NCBI GenBank assembly: GCA_948607205.1
Contig: CAPERS010000003.1
Location: 41,149-105,148, forward strand
Direction: 5' to 3'
Length of the DNA: 64,000 bases
Origin: an uncultured Eubacteriales bacterium
GTDB taxonomy: Bacteria > Bacillota > Clostridia > Christensenellales > UBA1242
Part shown: piece by piece, positions 43,528 to 52,677 of the stretch
Position numbering within the stretch: position 1 is the stretch's first letter
Layout of the letters: the number at the start of each line of letters is the position of its first letter
Position numbers and translations under genes: made by a program
The notes under the pieces: generated by a model
Databases searched by the model: none
Seen by the model: only the letters and a program-made list of their open reading frames with translations
Told to the model about the DNA's origin: nothing

Positions 43528-44436
43528 ATGCTTGAAAAAATTTTGCCAAAAGAAATTTACAATCCGCTTGTTGAGCGAGTAAGTTTCAATGCACTCAATG
43601 AAATTCGCATTCGTGCGGACAAGCCTATCGTTTTGTCTATCGGTGGGCAACGCTTTTTTCTTGGCGAAAAGGGTATGACTGGCAACTTGAAAGAAGCAAT
43701 TATTCCTTCACGCGTTATGATTGAAGATATTGTTTTTAGGGCAAGTGAATGTTCAATCTATTCGGTCAACGAACAAATCAAGAAAGGCTTTATTGTAACC
43801 AAAGGCGGAATTCGAATCGGACTCGGTGGCGATATGATTGAAGAAAAAGGTCAAATCAAAACAATGACCAATTTTTCAAGCATAAACATCAGAATACCTC
43901 ACGAAATCAAAAACTGCTCACTTCCAGTCTTTGCCCACATCTTGCATGATGAGCATGTTCACAACACGCTCATTCTGTCGCCAGCAGGCAGTGGAAAAAC
44001 AACATTTCTTCGCGACTTCATCTGCCAACTTTCAGAGCGCAACTATGCCTTTAATGTTCTCGTTCTCGACGAGCGTGGCGAATTGGATATCGGAAAGCCC
44101 GGTTCAATCGGAAACTTCTCTGACAAGATTTCCTTTGCTCGCAAAAAGGTGGGTTTTGAAAACGGCATTCGCTCGCTCAGCCCAAACCTGATTGTCACTG
44201 ACGAACTTGGACAAGAAGAGGATATTGAAGCCGTGCGCTATGCTGTCAATTGCGGTGTCAATATTCTAGCGTCAGCCCACTGCGACAGCATTGAAAGTTT
44301 TCAGAAAAAGCCATCTTTTTCAAAAATAATTGAAGAAAAGGTATTTTCAAGATACGTTCTTCTGTCAATGCGAAATGGACCAGGCACAATCGAAGGCGTC
44401 TATAACGAAAATTTTTCACGCGTGACTAAATATTAA
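43528..44436 (+). CDS. spoIIIAA: Stage III sporulation protein AA (SpoIIIAA ATPase)
   Basis: 302-aa cytosolic ATPase proposed to energise the SpoIIIA-SpoIIQ channel between mother cell and forespore. Walker A LSPAGSGKTTFLRDF (about 152) and Walker B-type VLVLDERGEL are clear; family stretches EIRIRADKPI and YSVNEQIKKGFIVTKGGIRIGL begin near 23 and 80. Start at the ATG at 43528 after AAGGGGTG; an upstream GTG at 43510 would include that site. Confidence 0.95.
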   Translation: MLEKILPKEIYNPLVERVSFNALNEIRIRADKPIVLSIGGQRFFLGEKGMTGNLKEAIIPSRVMIEDIVFRASECSIYSVNEQIKKGFIVTKGGIRIGLGGDMIEEKGQIKTMTNFSSINIRIPHEIKNCSLPVFAHILHDEHVHNTLILSPAGSGKTTFLRDFICQLSERNYAFNVLVLDERGELDIGKPGSIGNFSDKISFARKKVGFENGIRSLSPNLIVTDELGQEEDIEAVRYAVNCGVNILASAHCDSIESFQKKPSFSKIIEEKVFSRYVLLSMRNGPGTIEGVYNENFSRVTKY

Positions 44437-44451
44437 AATAAGGAGGTCAAT

Positions 44452-44949
44452 ATGCTTAAATACATTCTCATGGCACTATTGTTTTTCATTGCTTTATCAA
44501 TAGGTGCAATTGTATCAGCCAAGTATCGAAAACGTGCAAACTTTTTCAAAGCGCTTGTGCTTATTTGCCAAAAACTTAATGTCGAAATTTCATTTTCTCG
44601 TGAACGAATAAAAACTCTTCTTGCTTCTTTTGATGACAAAACAAAAAGTCAACTTTGCGGTCTGACTGAAAATTATCTTGCCTTCATTGATCAAGAAAGT
44701 CCGCTCGACAAAGCCTCTCTTTTCAAAGGCATAACCTTTCTTAAAGAAGAGGAGTCAGACCTGATATTTCTCTTTTTCCGCTCGCTAGGTCGCAGTGATG
44801 TCGACAGTCAGTCAAAGGAACTCAAAAACTTTGAAAGCAGGTTTGACGAAATGGTCAGTTCAGCCAGTCAAGAAAACAAAAAGTATGGCTCAATGTCGAT
44901 GAAACTTGGTCTTATTGCAGGTCTTGCTGTGATAATACTCTTAATATAG
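44452..44949 (+). CDS. spoIIIAB: Stage III sporulation protein AB
   Basis: 165 aa. One N-terminal and one C-terminal membrane span flank a helical domain, as in SpoIIIAB, which has a type II secretion GspF-like fold. ISFSRERIKTLLASF and the final YGSMSMKLGLIAGLAVIILLI-type end fit the family. AAGGAGG site, 15 bases after spoIIIAA. Confidence 0.92.
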   Translation: MLKYILMALLFFIALSIGAIVSAKYRKRANFFKALVLICQKLNVEISFSRERIKTLLASFDDKTKSQLCGLTENYLAFIDQESPLDKASLFKGITFLKEEESDLIFLFFRSLGRSDVDSQSKELKNFESRFDEMVSSASQENKKYGSMSMKLGLIAGLAVIILLI

Positions 44950-44961
44950 GAGGCATGAAAT

Positions 44962-45156
44962 ATGGGCGTTGAAATTATATTCAAAATTGCAGGAATTGGC
45001 ATACTGACGGCTGTGGTCGGACAAATTCTCAAACAAACAGGCAAGGAGGAAATCTCCACTCTTGCCACGCTTGCAGGAATGATTGTGGTGATTGTTATGG
45101 TGCTTGGGCTTATAGGCGACCTTTTCACAACCTTAAAAACACTTTTCAGTTTCTAA
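44962..45156 (+). CDS. spoIIIAC: Stage III sporulation protein AC
   Basis: 64 aa with two membrane spans; IFKIAGIGILTAVVGQILKQ and AGMIVVIVMVLGLIGDLF are typical of SpoIIIAC. Its stop codon is immediately followed by the first palindrome of a repeat array that separates it from spoIIIAD; the two genes are adjacent in most spore formers. Confidence 0.93.
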   Translation: MGVEIIFKIAGIGILTAVVGQILKQTGKEEISTLATLAGMIVVIVMVLGLIGDLFTTLKTLFSF

Positions 45157-45432
45157 GTGCATTATGCACTTTATGTAAGGTATGCAAACTTAAATATAAA
45201 ACATAGTATAATTTATCTTTAAACATCAATTTCGTCATCTCAGTTTCTAGGTGCATTATGCACTTTTAAAGGGACTGCACACTGAAATTAAAAAACCAAA
45301 TTCACAGTTTCTTTGAAAATTATCACGTATTTTCAGTTTCTAGGTGCATTATGCACTTTATGTAGACCGCAGACTTATGTAAATATTCTGTTATTTAATT
45401 TACTCATTATTTTATAAACGTGCCTAAGGCAC
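45143..45432 (+). repeat. Degenerate tandem repeat array splitting the spoIIIA operon
   Basis: Three copies of CAGTTTCTA(A/G)GTGCATTATGCAC at 45147, 45241 and 45334 (spacing 94 and 93), each followed by CTTT and a looser GCA-ACT-like stretch. Copy 1 contains the last codons and stop of spoIIIAC. A fourth palindrome, GTGCCTAAGGCAC, lies at 45420-45432. The rest of the gap up to 45494 is AT-rich and holds nothing else recognisable. Confidence 0.85.
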
Positions 45433-45494
45433 CACAAAAGAAAAAGGTAAGCAAAGTTTAAAAGTCGGCTTACAAAAAAATTTGAAGGCCTGAA

Positions 45495-45887
45495 ATGGAA
45501 ATCATTTTCAAAATTCTTGCCATAGCGCTTATAACTTCAATCGCGTCATTGATTGTCAGACCTGTTCGCAACGATTTTGCAGTTATGATTGCACTGACTG
45601 GTGGGGTGGTCATACTTGTTTTGGTGCTGTCATATCTGACAGGAATTTTCGACACGATAAAAAATGTGATTGACACAACTGGCGTGTCTTCTGGGTTATA
45701 TTCTCTTATTTTAAAAATTGTTGGGATTGGCTATTTGGTGGAATTCACCGCTGGCGTTTGTTCTGAAACAGGAAACTCAGGGCTTGGCGATAAAGTTCTC
45801 TTGGGCGGAAAGGTTGTCATTATGGTTATGGCACTTCCAATTGTGACAAGCATCCTTCAAATCATTATGGAGATTTTGCCAAAATGA
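45495..45887 (+). CDS. spoIIIAD: Stage III sporulation protein AD
   Basis: 130 aa, three or four membrane spans. Family features: IALITSIASLIVRPVRNDFAV near the start and LVEFTAGVCSETGNSGLGDKV (ends near 100). Only a weak GAAGG site precedes the ATG. Separated from spoIIIAC by 338 bases of repeat array; overlaps spoIIIAE by four bases. Confidence 0.93.
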   Translation: MEIIFKILAIALITSIASLIVRPVRNDFAVMIALTGGVVILVLVLSYLTGIFDTIKNVIDTTGVSSGLYSLILKIVGIGYLVEFTAGVCSETGNSGLGDKVLLGGKVVIMVMALPIVTSILQIIMEILPK

Positions 45888-47119
45888 TAAAAAGGTTTTC
45901 AAAAAACAGCAAGTATAAACTGCTTTTCGTTTTCTCTCTGACACTGCTGGTTGCTTTTCTTCTTCCAATGCTGACAACTTCTCAAATTCAAGCAACTGCT
46001 TATGCCGAAGATATGACACAAGATGAAATCATGGATGAAATAAACGATTCGGTCAACGACCAATTGGGAAACCTAGACTTTTCTTCAATTGAAGATATCC
46101 TGTCTTCTTTTGACAAGAAAGCACAAGAAATTTTTGGCGGAAACAGTTTTATAAACAAAATCAAAGCAATTATCTCTGGCGACTTTGCGTCCGACTCGTC
46201 AAATATTTGGCAGGCTCTTTTCTCTTTGTTTTTTGATGAACTCCTTGCAATGCTTCCAATAATTTCGGCGGTCATTGCCGTTTCTATTCTTGGCGGAATG
46301 CTTCAAGGGCTTCGGCCAAGCACAAACGGCAAATCAATTTCAAACATAATTCATTTTGTGACTTATGGAATTATTGTTGTTCTGCTTTTGACAATAGTTT
46401 CCAAAATGGTTGGTATGACGACAAGCACAATAAACTCACTCAAAAGCCAAATGGATGCAATCTTTCCAATTCTTCTCACTCTTTTAACAGCGGTCGGTGG
46501 AAGCGTTTCGGTTTCAGTTTACCAGCCAGCAATGGCGCTTTTGACTGGCACAATTTTGAACTTTTTCACTTATATACTTTTGCCTATTTTTATCTTTTCA
46601 ACAGTTTTCAGTGTTGTTTCCAATCTTTCAAACTCAATCAAACTTGACAAATTCACATCTTTTTTCAACAGCACTTTCAAGTGGCTCACAGGTCTTATCT
46701 TCACAGTTTTCACCGCTTTTATGTCTATTCAAGGAATAACTGCTGGCGCAGTTGACGGCATTTCAATCAGAACTGCAAAATATGCAATCAAGTCATATAT
46801 TCCAATTCTTGGCTCTTATCTCTCAGACGGAATGAGCATCATTTTGGCAAGTTCAAATCTTATAAAGAATGCGGTTGGTGCAGGCGGACTTCTTCTTCTC
46901 GTTGCAACAATTCTTTCGCCACTTATCCAACTTATCTTGTTCATGCTCGTGCTTAAACTTATCGCAGGAATTGTCGAACCACTCGGCAATAAGCAAATTG
47001 CAAACTTCGTCAGTTCGCTTTCAAAAAGTCTGGTGCTTCTCATCGTGATAATTATTGGCGTGGCTTTCATATATTTCATTATGCTTGGGCTTGTTATGTG
47101 CTCGGCAAATATAGTCTAG
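45884..47119 (+). CDS. spoIIIAE: Stage III sporulation protein AE
   Basis: 411 aa. N-terminal signal-like span (LLFVFSLTLLVAFLLPML), an extracellular acidic region (about 45-100), and about seven membrane spans. GGSVSVSVYQPAMALLTGTI and GAVDGISIRTAKYAIKSYIP are SpoIIIAE hallmarks. Largest membrane component of the feeding-tube complex. ATGA overlap with spoIIIAD. Confidence 0.94.
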   Translation: MIKRFSKNSKYKLLFVFSLTLLVAFLLPMLTTSQIQATAYAEDMTQDEIMDEINDSVNDQLGNLDFSSIEDILSSFDKKAQEIFGGNSFINKIKAIISGDFASDSSNIWQALFSLFFDELLAMLPIISAVIAVSILGGMLQGLRPSTNGKSISNIIHFVTYGIIVVLLLTIVSKMVGMTTSTINSLKSQMDAIFPILLTLLTAVGGSVSVSVYQPAMALLTGTILNFFTYILLPIFIFSTVFSVVSNLSNSIKLDKFTSFFNSTFKWLTGLIFTVFTAFMSIQGITAGAVDGISIRTAKYAIKSYIPILGSYLSDGMSIILASSNLIKNAVGAGGLLLLVATILSPLIQLILFMLVLKLIAGIVEPLGNKQIANFVSSLSKSLVLLIVIIIGVAFIYFIMLGLVMCSANIV

Positions 47120-47129
47120 GGAGGCAAAC

Positions 47130-47630
47130 ATGTTTTCAACTTTATCAACATGGATTTTGTCGATTGCAGGCATTATTTGCGTTTCAGTGATTATTGAACT
47201 TGTCATGCCAAGCGGACAAATGAACAGATATATAAAAGGAATATTTTCCTTTGTGATAATCCTCGTGATAATCATGCCAATCCCAAAACTCCTAAAATCA
47301 AAAATTGACATGTCAGAAATTCTTGACTACGGACAAATTGAAGTCGATGAAAACTATCTATATCAGGTCAATCTCGACAAACTTTCCTCGCTCAAAGAAA
47401 GCCTTGAAGAAAAGGCAGACGAGCTTGGCTATCAAAACGTTATCATCTCAATCAGCGCAGATATTTTTAGTTCTGCATTCGTGATAAAGTCGGTTCATGT
47501 CGATTTAAGTCAGATAGGCATAAGCGAAAATGCACCGCATAAAAATATTATTGAAATCCGAAAAGACCTAAGCAAATTGGTGGCGGATAATATCAAAATT
47601 GAGGAGGAAAAAATATATTTCAATGAATAA
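47130..47630 (+). CDS. spoIIIAF: Stage III sporulation protein AF
   Basis: 166 aa. Two N-terminal spans (WILSIAGIICVSVIIELVM; GIFSFVIILVIIMPIPKLL) and a soluble ring-building-like domain ending QIGISENAPHKNIIEIRKDL region. VMPSGQMNRYIKGIFSFVII is the family signature. AGGGAGG ribosome site. Confidence 0.92.
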   Translation: MFSTLSTWILSIAGIICVSVIIELVMPSGQMNRYIKGIFSFVIILVIIMPIPKLLKSKIDMSEILDYGQIEVDENYLYQVNLDKLSSLKESLEEKADELGYQNVIISISADIFSSAFVIKSVHVDLSQIGISENAPHKNIIEIRKDLSKLVADNIKIEEEKIYFNE

Positions 47631-48159
47631 TCTATCTCAAAAATTGTCTAGCATTTGGGACAAGCTTAAAAAAATCAAACATATAGAAATTTACATTGCA
47701 CTGTTTTTTGCCTTCATAGTTATGCTTATTTACTTCGCTTCCTTCAAAGGCGGAGGTGATAAGGACAATTCAACAAATCTCGACACGCTTGATAAAAATT
47801 TTTCAACATCTTCGGAATATATTGGCTATCTCGAAAATAAACTTGAAAATGTATTAGGACAAGTTAAGGGGGCGGGCAATGTTGACATCATAATAACAAT
47901 CGATAAAGGCTTTGAATATGTCTACGCAACAGAAGAGGAAGTGAAAACCAATTCAAATGGAAGCACAATCACAACAAGCACTGTCATTCTCATTGATGGC
48001 AAGCCAGTGATTGAACAAGAACTCTTTCCTTCCATTAAAGGAGTTGTGGTTGTCAGTCAAGGCGCAAATGATGTGTCAGTGAGGATGAACCTCTTGACAG
48101 CGATACAAACAGTTATCAGTGTTGATAATTCAAGGATAACAATCTTAGCAGGAAATTAA
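47623..48159 (+). CDS. spoIIIAG: Stage III sporulation protein AG
   Basis: 178 aa. Single span (IYIALFFAFIVMLIYFASF) and a ring-building-motif domain: YLENKLENVLGQVKGAGNVDI, then IKGVVVVSQGANDVSVRMNL. SpoIIIAG forms a large ring in the intermembrane space. The ATG at 47623 overlaps the end of spoIIIAF; GGAGG lies about 16 bases upstream, a little far. Confidence 0.93.
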   Translation: MNNLSQKLSSIWDKLKKIKHIEIYIALFFAFIVMLIYFASFKGGGDKDNSTNLDTLDKNFSTSSEYIGYLENKLENVLGQVKGAGNVDIIITIDKGFEYVYATEEEVKTNSNGSTITTSTVILIDGKPVIEQELFPSIKGVVVVSQGANDVSVRMNLLTAIQTVISVDNSRITILAGN

Positions 48160-48172
48160 AAGGAGTTTTATT

Positions 48173-48652
48173 ATGAAAAAGAGAACAAAGATTATAATTT
48201 TATCAGCCATGGTTTTGCTTTTAGGTGTGACAGGCTATCTTAATGTGGTGCTAAACAATTCCATCACAAATAGTGGAAACTCAGGTAACACAACCCCAAC
48301 AACTTCATATTTCGCATCTTATAGAAATGACAGAGAGTCAACTCGCGACCAAGAAATGCTTTACTATGACGCAATCATTGCAAACGAATCATCTTCTGAA
48401 GAAGCAATCAAAACAGCAGAGGAAGGCAGACTTAACCTCGTTAAACAAATGGACCAAGAACTTGTTGTTGAAGGCCTTATCAAAGCCAAAGGTTTTGAGG
48501 ACTGTGTTGTGACTATTTCTTCTGAAAGCGTAAACGCAGTGGTAAAAGCCAAAGAGCTTAATGCAACAGAGGTTGCACAAATTGTTTCAGTCATCCAAAA
48601 TCAACTTGGAATTGAAGGAATTGAAAATATTAAAATTATTCCTATAGAATAA
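48173..48652 (+). CDS. spoIIIAH: Stage III sporulation protein AH
   Basis: 159 aa. Single N-terminal span (IIILSAMVLLLGVTGYLNV) and a soluble YscJ/FliF-like domain (SYFASYRNDRESTRDQEMLYYDAII begins near 45). SpoIIIAH binds forespore SpoIIQ to link the two cells. AAAGGAG site. Last gene of the operon. Confidence 0.94.
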   Translation: MKKRTKIIILSAMVLLLGVTGYLNVVLNNSITNSGNSGNTTPTTSYFASYRNDRESTRDQEMLYYDAIIANESSSEEAIKTAEEGRLNLVKQMDQELVVEGLIKAKGFEDCVVTISSESVNAVVKAKELNATEVAQIVSVIQNQLGIEGIENIKIIPIE

Positions 48653-48682
48653 TTGCCAAAAGCCATTTAAATGTGCTATACT
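48653..48682 (+). promoter_or_regulatory. Promoter of the asp23-nusB operon
   Basis: TTGCCA (48653-48658), 18-base spacer with an extended TGC, TATACT (48677-48682). It sits directly after the spoIIIAH stop codon. Confidence 0.72.
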
Positions 48683-48702
48683 ACAAAAGAATAGGAGTTA
48701 TC

Positions 48703-49077
48703 ATGGCAAAAAATCAACAATTAACACATAAGGGAAGAGTGGATATCGACCGCGATATCCTTCTTTCCATTATAAATCTTGCCACAAAAGAAATCAATGG
48801 CGTTGAAAGTTTAACCAATCAATATCTGCCTTGGTATAAAAAAGTGGTCAAGCCCAAAAGCGAAGGCGTGAGCATAAAGTTTGACACAAACAGCACTCTC
48901 AAAGTTGATGTTTACATCAAAGTTTATGTTGGCTACAGTGTGCCAGACATCGCTTACAAAGTTCAAGAAAATATCAAAAACAGTTTGGGTTCAATGGTAG
49001 GATTAAAGCCCGGCAAAATCAATGTGCATGTTTATGGCGTTGTTTGCGATAAAGCAGAAACAGGAGTTGAGGCATGA
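48703..49077 (+). CDS. Asp23/Gls24 family protein (YqhY-like)
   Basis: 124 aa. Asp23 family pattern: GRVDIDRDILLSIINLATKEINGVESL, then KVDVYIKVYVGYSVPDIAYKVQENIKNSL. The gene ahead of nusB in Bacillota is yqhY, linked to control of lipid synthesis (acetyl-CoA carboxylase). Start is the ATG at 48703 after TAGGAG; upstream codons overlap the promoter. ATGA overlap with nusB. Confidence 0.9.
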   Translation: MAKNQQLTHKGRVDIDRDILLSIINLATKEINGVESLTNQYLPWYKKVVKPKSEGVSIKFDTNSTLKVDVYIKVYVGYSVPDIAYKVQENIKNSLGSMVGLKPGKINVHVYGVVCDKAETGVEA

Positions 49078-49454
49078 GAAGAGATTCAAGAATTGTTGGA
49101 TTTCAAGTGATTTTGTCGCACCTGTTTGCTTCTCAACCTGAATGCGAACCTATGTTTGAAACTTTGAAAAAAGAAGAAGACAAAATCTTCGCAAAGGATA
49201 TTGTGAGCGCGTTTATCTCAAATCGCGATGAACTTGCAAACATAATAGACCAGCACCTTGTGAAATATGATAGAGATAGGGTATACAAAATCGACCTTGC
49301 ACTTTTATATCTCGCCGTTGCTGAAATTCGTTACATAAAAACGCCATTTCAAATTGTTATCAACGAAACATGCGAAATCGCAAAAAAATATTCAACTTCA
49401 AAAAGCGCGCCTTTCATCAATGGCGTGTTGTCATCAATTATTAAAGATTTATGA
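49074..49454 (+). CDS. nusB: Transcription antitermination factor NusB
   Basis: 126-aa all-helical protein, partner of NusE/S10 at rRNA boxA sites. Features: VSAFISNRDELANIIDQHL, DRVYKIDLALLYLAVAEIRY, and FQIVINETCEIAKKYST. The start lies in an ATGA overlap with the asp23-like gene; the end overlaps xseA the same way. Confidence 0.94.
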   Translation: MRRDSRIVGFQVILSHLFASQPECEPMFETLKKEEDKIFAKDIVSAFISNRDELANIIDQHLVKYDRDRVYKIDLALLYLAVAEIRYIKTPFQIVINETCEIAKKYSTSKSAPFINGVLSSIIKDL

Positions 49455-50632
49455 TTAAAACAATAACAGTAACTCAGTTTAACAGTTACATCAGAAATAT
49501 CTTTGATGCAGAGGAACTTCTTCACAACATTGATGTGGTGGGAGAAGTTTTTGGTGTTTCAGTTTCGCGCGGTGTCATATATTTCTCTTTGAAAGACGAA
49601 AATGCAACTCTTCCATGCGTTTGCTTTAATTCATCTTTTATTCCTCTCATCAAAGAGGGTGCAAACGTGATTTTGACAGGTTCACCAAACTTTTATGTCA
49701 AAGGTGGCAAACTGAATTTCAATGTTGTCAAAGTTAAAGAAGACGGACTTGGACGGCTTTATGAAGAATTTTTGTTAATGAAGGAAAAACTTGAAAGGGA
49801 AGGGCTTTTCAGTCAAGAACATAAAAAACAATTGCCGAGAAATATTAAGAGAATTGGAGTTATCACCTCAAAGGAAGGGGCAGTCTTGCAAGACATAAAA
49901 AATGTTGCGTGGCGAAGAAATCCTTCAGTAGACATTGTCCTATATTCAACAAAAGTTCAGGGCAAAGACGCCGAAAAAGAAATCGCTCATGCGATTGAAA
50001 TGATGTCCGACTATCCAAACATTGACGTCATAATCGTGGCTCGAGGTGGTGGAAGCCTTGAAGACCTCAGCGCCTATAACACAGAACTTGTTGCGCGAGC
50101 AACCTATAATTGCAAAAAGCCAATTGTGTCAGCCGTTGGTCACGAAACAGACTTCACAATCATAGATTTTGTCAGCGACCTGCGTGCGCCAACACCTTCT
50201 GCAAGTGCTGAACTTTTGACAATAAACCTGCAAGAAAAACGTGAAGAAATGCTCAGGCTTATAAACAAATTTAATTCCGCTTGTTCAAATTTTTATAATG
50301 ATAAACTGCGAGAAACGGTTAGGCAAAAGGATGACCTAATCCATCTTGCTGAAAGCAAATTTTTAAAAGAAAAAACTCTTTTCGAAAAAAGAATAAACAA
50401 ACTTTTAAACAGCGCAAAGGCATTTTATCAAGAAAGTTTGTTTACAATTGATATGACAAACAACACTTTAGAAAAACTTAATCCAAAAGCAATTCTAAAT
50501 CTTGGCTATGCACGAATTGAACAAGATGCAAAGCCAATTAAAACTATTGGCTCGCTTAATCAAGACAATAATTTTGAAATAATTTTCATCGACGGCAAGG
50601 CTGTTGCAAAGATAAATAAGGAGGAAAAATGA
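49451..50632 (+). CDS. xseA: Exodeoxyribonuclease VII large subunit
   Basis: 393 aa. OB-fold N terminus (VTQFNSYIRNIFDAEELLHNI; VGEVFGVSVSRGVIYFSLKD begins near 30), then the nuclease core: IGVITSKEGAVLQDI, DVIIVARGGGSLEDLSAYN, VSAVGHETDFTIIDFVSDLR, APTPSASAE, and a helical C terminus. It degrades single-stranded DNA together with XseB, whose gene lies after proS. Overlaps proS by four bases. Confidence 0.96.
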   Translation: MIKTITVTQFNSYIRNIFDAEELLHNIDVVGEVFGVSVSRGVIYFSLKDENATLPCVCFNSSFIPLIKEGANVILTGSPNFYVKGGKLNFNVVKVKEDGLGRLYEEFLLMKEKLEREGLFSQEHKKQLPRNIKRIGVITSKEGAVLQDIKNVAWRRNPSVDIVLYSTKVQGKDAEKEIAHAIEMMSDYPNIDVIIVARGGGSLEDLSAYNTELVARATYNCKKPIVSAVGHETDFTIIDFVSDLRAPTPSASAELLTINLQEKREEMLRLINKFNSACSNFYNDKLRETVRQKDDLIHLAESKFLKEKTLFEKRINKLLNSAKAFYQESLFTIDMTNNTLEKLNPKAILNLGYARIEQDAKPIKTIGSLNQDNNFEIIFIDGKAVAKINKEEK

Positions 50633-52332
50633 GAATAACAAAACTTGTTGGAGAACGCATAAAAGAAGTTCCAGCAGATGCACAAGTCAAAAGTCAAATT
50701 TTATTAATCCGTGCAGGGTTTATAAAACAAGTCAGCAACGGAATCTACACACTTTTGCCACCGGCGCAAAGAGTTAGCAAAAAAATCCAAGAAATTATTC
50801 GTGAAGAAATGGATGCTCTTGACGGTCAAGAAGTTCTTTTTCCTGTCGTTATGCCAAAAGAGATGTGGGAAAAGAGTGGTCGATATTATTCTATCGGCGA
50901 AGAAATGGTCAGATTTAAAGACAGGGCAGGACGCGATATGCTTCTTGGCATGACACATGAAGAGGCAGCCGTTTCAACTTGCCAAAACATTATCAAAAGT
51001 TATGACCAACTTCCTTTTATGGTTTATCAAATTCAAACAAAATTTCGTGATGAGGCAAGGCCACGAGCTGGACTCATTCGCGTTAAAGAATTCACTATGA
51101 AAGATGCATATTCTTTCCACACAACCGACGAAGACCTTGAAGAATATTATAATAAAGTTTTTGACGGCTATAATAAAATCTTTAAACGTGTTGGCATGAA
51201 AAATTTCATATCGGTTAAATCTGATACTGGCATGATGGGTGGAAAATATGCGCATGAGTTCATGCTTCTCACTGATATCGGAGAAGATAGCATTGTCATT
51301 TGTGACCATTGCGGATACAAAGCCAACATGGAAGTGGCGACCGCCAAAGACGACAAAATCACCTTTGCCGACGCGCCACTCAAAGAAGTCTTCACTGGAA
51401 AAGCAAAGTCAATTGAGGAAGTTTGTGAATTTTTGAAGATTAAAAAAGAACAAACAATAAAGGCCGTCTGCTATTGCATAGTTGGCGACAATGTTCACAC
51501 AGTTATAGCATTCGTTAGAGGTGACAAAGATGTCAATGAGGCAAAACTTAAACGCATTCTAGGAAAAGATATCGCAGTCAAAGACCTTGACGGAAGCGGA
51601 CTTGTGAAGGGCAATATCGGCTTAGTAGGGCTTGATAATGAAGAGTTTATCACAATCTTTGATTCTTCTCTTGAAGGTGCAACTGGCATGGTTACTGGCG
51701 CAAATAAAGAAGATTATCATATCACAGGCGTCAACATTTCTCGTGACACAAAAGCCGATAAATTTTATGACTTTTCAAAGGTTAGCGAAGGTCAAAAATG
51801 TTCAATTTGCGGTCACGAACTTTCAATTAAGCGCGGAATCGAGATTGGAAATATCTTCCAACTCGGCACAAAATACACAAAATCTATGGGCATGACAGTC
51901 GCAATGCCAGACGGAAGCCAAATCAATCCAATCATGGGTTGCTATGGAATCGGCGTTGGCAGATGCCTCGCATCAGTTGCTGAAGAACTTGCAGACGAAA
52001 AAGGTCTTGTTTGGCCAAAAGCAATCGCACCTTGGCTTATCTATCTCTGTCCACTCAGAAATGATGATGCTGTCGTTAATGAGAAAGCGGAAGAACTTTA
52101 TTCTTCACTTTCCAAAAAATATGAAGTCCTTTATGACGACCGCAAAGTTTCAGCCGGCGTGAAACTCACTGACAGTGAACTTATGGGAATCCCAGTTCGC
52201 ATTGTCATAAGCCCAAGAAGCCTTGCACAAAACCAAGTGGAAGTTTCAATCAGACAAACAGGCGAAAAAATTATGCTTGAAATTGACAACCTTGAAAAAG
52301 AACTTGAAAAAGTTATCAGTAATTTGGAATAA
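50629..52332 (+). CDS. proS: Prolyl-tRNA synthetase (bacterial type)
   Basis: 567-aa class II synthetase. Motif 1 region (GFIKQVSNGIYTLLPPAQRV), motif 2 (QIQTKFRDEARPRAGLIRVKEFTMKDAYSFH begins near 140), an inserted editing domain (about 225-390; ILGKDIAVKDLDGSGLVKG), motif 3 (IGVGRCLASVAEE) and the anticodon-binding domain. In Bacillus proS lies between rseP and polC; here it has moved to the xseA-xseB operon. Confidence 0.96.
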   Translation: MRITKLVGERIKEVPADAQVKSQILLIRAGFIKQVSNGIYTLLPPAQRVSKKIQEIIREEMDALDGQEVLFPVVMPKEMWEKSGRYYSIGEEMVRFKDRAGRDMLLGMTHEEAAVSTCQNIIKSYDQLPFMVYQIQTKFRDEARPRAGLIRVKEFTMKDAYSFHTTDEDLEEYYNKVFDGYNKIFKRVGMKNFISVKSDTGMMGGKYAHEFMLLTDIGEDSIVICDHCGYKANMEVATAKDDKITFADAPLKEVFTGKAKSIEEVCEFLKIKKEQTIKAVCYCIVGDNVHTVIAFVRGDKDVNEAKLKRILGKDIAVKDLDGSGLVKGNIGLVGLDNEEFITIFDSSLEGATGMVTGANKEDYHITGVNISRDTKADKFYDFSKVSEGQKCSICGHELSIKRGIEIGNIFQLGTKYTKSMGMTVAMPDGSQINPIMGCYGIGVGRCLASVAEELADEKGLVWPKAIAPWLIYLCPLRNDDAVVNEKAEELYSSLSKKYEVLYDDRKVSAGVKLTDSELMGIPVRIVISPRSLAQNQVEVSIRQTGEKIMLEIDNLEKELEKVISNLE

Positions 52333-52342
52333 GGAGGGGACT

Positions 52343-52555
52343 ATGGAAAATTTATCATACGAAGAGGCATCAAAAAAACTCGACCAAATTATATCCGAAC
52401 TTGAAAGCGGAAACATTCCAATGGAAAAAGCAATTGAAAATTTTGAATTGGGCAAACAACTTGCAAATGCCTGCTATAAATCACTCGATAACGTCAAAGG
52501 AAAATTGACCGAACTTAATGAAACACTTGGCAAACTCATTGAAGAAGATGTTTAA
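52343..52555 (+). CDS. xseB: Exodeoxyribonuclease VII small subunit
   Basis: 70 aa. LSYEEASKKLDQIISELESGNIPMEKAIENFELGKQLA (residues 3-40) is the XseB hallmark. Start at the ATG at 52343 after AAGGAGGGG. proS separates it from xseA, which is unusual; the pair is normally adjacent. The terminator overlaps its stop codon. Confidence 0.95.
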   Translation: MENLSYEEASKKLDQIISELESGNIPMEKAIENFELGKQLANACYKSLDNVKGKLTELNETLGKLIEEDV

Positions 52556-52572
52556 TTTAAACATCTTTTTTT
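52546..52572 (+). terminator. Terminator of the asp23-xseB operon
   Basis: AGATGTTT / AAACATCT perfect 8-bp stem with a five-base loop and T7; the xseB stop codon is part of it. Confidence 0.88.
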
Positions 52573-52677
52573 ATAGACGCAACAACAGGAACAAAGTCAG
52601 TGTTTGTTTGTAATTTTATAGATTAAATTTTATACTTTTTTCATTCTAAATCACTTGGAAAGCAAATAAAATACTAT

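Noticed and set aside
45143..45432. CRISPR array
   Set aside because: Only three copies at about 94-bp spacing, unit length and spacing unlike CRISPR, one copy is part of spoIIIAC, and no cas genes occur in the window.
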